This document shows positions 57,091 through 60,000 of a stretch of 60,000 bases of DNA, piece by piece. The stretch comes from Bolinopsis microptera (Eukaryota; Ctenophora; Tentaculata; Lobata; Bolinopsidae). The stretch lies in NCBI RefSeq assembly GCF_026151205.1, contig NC_087072.1, positions 2,191,375 through 2,251,374 of the forward strand, written 5' to 3'. Under the pieces are notes generated by a model. It saw nothing but the letters and a program-made list of their open reading frames with translations, was not told the DNA's origin and did no database searches. Numbering within the stretch: position 1 is the stretch's first letter; each line of letters starts with the position of its first letter. Position numbers and translations under genes: made by a program.

Positions 57091-58034
57091 ACATTCAGGC
57101 AACTGTACAGTTTTTCGCCAGTATGAGTCCACCGATGATTAACTAAAGCTGTCTTTTGGCTTGCGCTGTAGGAACATTCATAGCATTTGTAAGGCTTTTC
57201 ACTGGTATGACTTAGCTGATGGCGAACTAAATTGTGTTTTCGGCTTGCACTGTAGGAACATTCAGAGCATTTATACGTTTTTTTACCAGTATGAGTCTGT
57301 TGATGTAAAACTAAAGCTTTTGTTTTGCTTGCGCTGTACGAACATTCAGAGCAGTTATACGCTTTTTCACCAGTATGAGTCTGTTGATGTAAAACTAAAG
57401 CTATTGTTTTGCTTGCGCTGTACGAACATTCAGAGCAGTTGTAAGACTTCTCATCAGTATGAACCGACTGTTGACAAGGTAATGCTGATTCTTGGATGGG
57501 ACAATGCATCTGAGAAGTAGGATTCGAATACTTTTCTGATTTAATAACAAGATTATCTTCCTCTTTCTTGATCTCTGTCTTCATCAATTCTGGTAAGTTG
57601 CAATCTTCCAGGCCCTCTTTCTTGATCTCTGTCTTAATCAATTCTGGTAAGTTGCAATCTTCCAGGCCCTCTTTCTTGATCTCAGTCTTTATCAATTCTG
57701 GTAAGTTGCAATCTTCCAGGCCCTCTTTCTTGATCTCTGTCTTTATCAATTCTGGTAAGTTGCAATCTTCCAGGCCCTCTTTCTTGATCTCTGTCTTAAT
57801 CAATTCTGGTAAGTTGCAATCTTCCAGGCCCTCTTTCTTGATCTCAGTCTTTATCAATTCTGGTAAGTTGCAATCTTCCTGGCCCTCTTTCTTGATCTCT
57901 GTCTTTATCAATTTTGGTAAGTTGTAATCTTCAAAGCCCTCTTTCTTGATCTCTGTCTTTATCAATTCTGGTAGGATACAATCTTCTTCCATTTTCATAT
58001 CATCTTTAAACTCTGGTACATTTCGCTGTTCCAT
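57060..58034 (-). CDS. ZNF copy 5: C2H2 zinc-finger protein with eight SUMO-motif repeats
   Basis: 324 residues from [12 protein letters not shown]. Eight copies of the 17-residue [18 protein letters not shown] unit, twice the number in copies 1, 3 and 4, carry up to 16 overlapping I-K-x-E motifs. Sequence variants (TCTTAATC, then CAGTCTTTATC) recur with a three-unit period, pointing to a higher-order duplication. Four C2H2 fingers follow (two YNC, two YKC); the shared one-base deletion near 57098 then ends the frame in the fifth with [13 protein letters not shown]. The acceptor-like CCAG before the start of the other copies is CCGG here, so splicing of a 5' exon may be lost. Confidence 0.72.
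   Translation of the reverse strand: MEQRNVPEFKDDMKMEEDCILPELIKTEIKKEGFEDYNLPKLIKTEIKKEGQEDCNLPELIKTEIKKEGLEDCNLPELIKTEIKKEGLEDCNLPELIKTEIKKEGLEDCNLPELIKTEIKKEGLEDCNLPELIKTEIKKEGLEDCNLPELMKTEIKKEEDNLVIKSEKYSNPTSQMHCPIQESALPCQQSVHTDEKSYNCSECSYSASKTIALVLHQQTHTGEKAYNCSECSYSASKTKALVLHQQTHTGKKTYKCSECSYSASRKHNLVRHQLSHTSEKPYKCYECSYSASQKTALVNHRWTHTGEKLYSCLNVPTVQAKNHL
57545..57985 (-). repeat. 51-bp coding minisatellite of ZNF copy 5
   Basis: Eight units of about 51 bases read on the plus strand as TTTCTTGATCTC / CAATTCTGGTAAGTTGCAAT. The same minisatellite has three or four units in the other copies. All length changes are whole units, so the frame is kept. Confidence 0.9.
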
Positions 58035-59047
58035 TTTTCCGGAAAGTAAATTACCGTACGTGTAGAGATGTTGGCATTTGATGATCATCGCTAAACAATA
58101 ATATGAATATAAATTCGAGATATCCTCTCTTCGAAACGACATTTCAGATTAAAATTAATTGGAAAGATTTTAACTGATCTGGGCCATGGAGGACTTCGAC
58201 GCGCCACACGAACTATCATTGGCTATGTGAAGACAGTTGCTAACACGGATTGACGGATTGGGTAACAACAAACAATGGCCAAAAACTTGCTGACGTAATA
58301 GTAATACTGATATGTGGATGCTCCCTAAAACTAGAACTGCTCTCCAAACTAAAGCTCCACGGTAACGGTTTTGAGCTTTACTTCGCACCTGTTGCATGGT
58401 GTCAGTTGTGACATCAGTGACCAAACATACCTATGTGCATTGTGTCGCCTTCCCACTTTTTTTCCCCCATTCCCCAACTTAAAATACCTAAAATTCAGAA
58501 AAATGCAAAAGTATATGAACTCGCTCAGTCGAAATTTGCATCAGCCTGCAACAAAATTATCAAGCAATCACGATACTTTGTAAGCAAAATTATAAAACAT
58601 CACTGGTGAGGGTAAACAAAAAGCCAAACTTATTTAACGTGATTTCCGAGTACAACAGCCGTGACATGACTAGTGAAGATTGAATTTAACTTCCTATAAC
58701 TCCGGGAGTGGGGATCAAGTACTAAGTTCTCTACGTGACGTCGACTAAGTGTAACTGTAATTTTGGAATTTTGTCAAAAAACCCACCCACCCCCTTGGCG
58801 GCTTTTGTGATATTAACTGTTGAGGAATTTTTTGTTCCACTTATTCCGCGGAAGGAGTATTGAGAAGCCAGGAGTGTTCCGCAGAAGCAATATTAAGAGG
58901 TGCAAGGGATCTCAAAGGAACTTTTAATCGAATTCCACAATCAAAAGGTCAATTTGCAAAAGTCATTTGACTTGAGTCACAGCAAAGGTATGTGTTTATT
59001 ACCTGAATTAGGTTACCTGCAGTCTGCAGGAGTTATATAGGATTATA
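58035..59047. other. Region beyond the tandem array
   Basis: About 1 kb without a supported gene. Homology to the ZNF upstream region continues to about 58170 with more divergence than between copies 1-4, then stops. The 12-base CGTACGCGTACG palindrome is reduced to CCGTACGTG near 58053. Confidence 0.5.
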
Positions 59048-59600
59048 TCACAGTGCTGGCAAGCACGACCGTTGCATTTATTGTGGGTATACTATGTTCC
59101 CCATTTACTATTATACCCCCTTTACTATTATACCCCCTTTACTATTATACCCCCTTTGGTACACGTTACAAGCCTCTTTTGTGCACGCGAAGCGTGCACT
59201 CCGGCCGGAGGCGGCGGCCGAAGGCCGCCGCCTCCGGCAGGAGTTTTCCAGGCATTAGGACTCATCGGAAGTCGTTCAGCAGATTTATTTTTAGTTCAAA
59301 ACATTCTAATTTGATGTCAAAGATGACAGGAATAAAAAATAGTTATGTTGAGATTTTAAAGAAATTTGCATAAAATACTCGCCAGCACTGTTATACGAAA
59401 TTCGGTAAAAAACCCAAAATCGCCATATTCAGGTGCCTTAAAAACGATGTTAAAATTGAGTTAGAGATCTGAAATTTTGCAGGGCGTCTAGACGTTGACC
59501 AAATCGACTGTAAAAAAAGTTTCAAGTTTCAGGAGCATCGGGAAATGGGTTTTCTAGAACCCCTGTTTTACGACAGATTGTCGTGACATAGATAGATATA
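59048..59600 (+). repeat. Dispersed repeat X (copy c)
   Basis: Starts TCACAGTGCTGGCAAGC. It shares its blocks with 35209-35643. Near 59099-59153 it has a threefold 17-18-base repeat CCCCCTTTACTATTATA. The GC-rich hairpin pair at 59181-59237 is present only in this copy. Confidence 0.65.
59181..59237. repeat. Two adjacent GC-rich hairpins with GAA loops
   Basis: Hairpin 1: GTGCACGC-GAA-GCGTGCAC (59181-59199), 8-bp stem. Hairpin 2: 15-bp perfect stem, CCGGAGGCGGCGGCC at 59205-59219 and its complement at 59223-59237, loop GAA. The core of hairpin 1 is GCGAAGC. The AT-rich surroundings and its absence from repeat X copy a indicate an insertion. Confidence 0.9.
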
Positions 59601-59606
59601 CATACA

Positions 59607-60000
59607 TTTGACCAAAACCCATAATCATGGGTAGAGTGGACCGCTGCCAGTGTCTCTCTTTCCCAAACAAAAGGAAATGATATTAATTTGATTGACCGTT
59701 TTCAAATGCAAAATGATACCGAGAATGAAATCGGTCGCTCGCTTTTCCCATTCATTCACGGCTTATACGAATTGCAATAGGTTTCGATAAATTACATCGA
59801 TCACATGCTGTAATAATCTCTTTGGGTTACGTTCGGGTCGATACCTAGTATTTCGGGATAAGGGTGGTAGTTAGTGAATTAGCTGAAGTTTATTGAATCT
59901 TTATTGCCGAGTACAGCTGTCTTCGGGTATGGTAGTTCTTCTTAATCTATTACATTTGTAAATGAATGGGAAAAGCGAGCGACCGATTTCATTCTCGGTA
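59607..60000. mobile_element. Foldback element with captured array DNA in its loop (cut by window end)
   Basis: The left arm at 59607-59756 is homologous to the foldback at 36977. The complementary right arm begins at 59961 (AATGAATGGGAAAAGCGAGC) and runs off the window. The 204-base loop is the reverse complement of pieces of the ZNF-GPCR intergenic DNA (matches AGAAGAACTACCCGAAGGCA and CTTATCCCGAAATACTA seen near 10570-10680, then the TATCGACCCGGAAGC block near 49775). Confidence 0.7.

Overview
The window is nuclear DNA from a metazoan, most likely an AT-rich invertebrate. The evidence is: spliced genes with GT-AG introns; conserved animal proteins (MCM7 and the dynactin actin-related protein ARP1); C2H2 zinc fingers with the HTGEKPY linker; intron-poor seven-helix receptors; Ty3/gypsy and LINE retrotransposons; many MITEs; and TTAGGG-type repeats. 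An early-branching animal such as a cnidarian would fit, but the sequence does not settle the lineage.

Region 1 (1-7.4 kb) is conserved single-copy DNA: the last exon of MCM7, then a complete nine-exon ACTR1 gene on the same strand. ACTR1 carries a one-base deletion in exon 5 and a 473-bp (CT)n tract in intron 4.

Region 2 (7.4-58.1 kb) is a local tandem array of one two-gene unit: a minus-strand C2H2 zinc-finger gene followed by a plus-strand class-A-like GPCR gene. There are five zinc-finger copies and four receptor copies. Receptors 1 and 4 are intact over two exons, with a 119-bp intron in copy 1 and the same structure in copy 4. Receptors 2 and 3 each have a private one-base deletion. 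Every zinc-finger copy opens with an intact N-terminal part made of 17-residue repeats rich in SUMO-acceptor-like motifs (IKTEIKKE). The finger array is then frame-broken: four copies share the same one-base deletion and the fifth has a private insertion.

Mobile DNA has inserted between and into the units, and the array supplies matched empty sites. The insertions are: (a) a 0.5-0.6 kb foldback-like element with telomere-like CCCTAA/CCCTGA core and 9-bp target duplications (copies 1 and 4); (b) a 652-bp element with 8-bp target duplications, hAT-like; (c) a 290-bp element with ATAT duplications and a long G tract; (d) a 2183-bp element with 35-bp perfect terminal inverted repeats and many degenerate TGTGACAAAGT repeats; (e) a young Ty3/gypsy element (20053-34468) with apparently identical 759-bp LTRs, itself inserted in a copy of (b); and (f) a 5.6-kb, apparently intact RNase-H-bearing LINE inserted antisense in the gypsy reverse transcriptase. 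The gypsy gag-pol overlap has a canonical -1 frameshift signal, T TTA AAC, followed by a perfect 8-bp stem and a possible pseudoknot.

Region 3 (58.1-60 kb) leaves the array. It holds another copy of a dispersed repeat, a pair of GC-rich hairpins with GAA loops, and the start of a foldback element whose loop carries an inverted piece of the array's own intergenic DNA.

No prokaryotic features, tRNA, rRNA or CRISPR array were seen.
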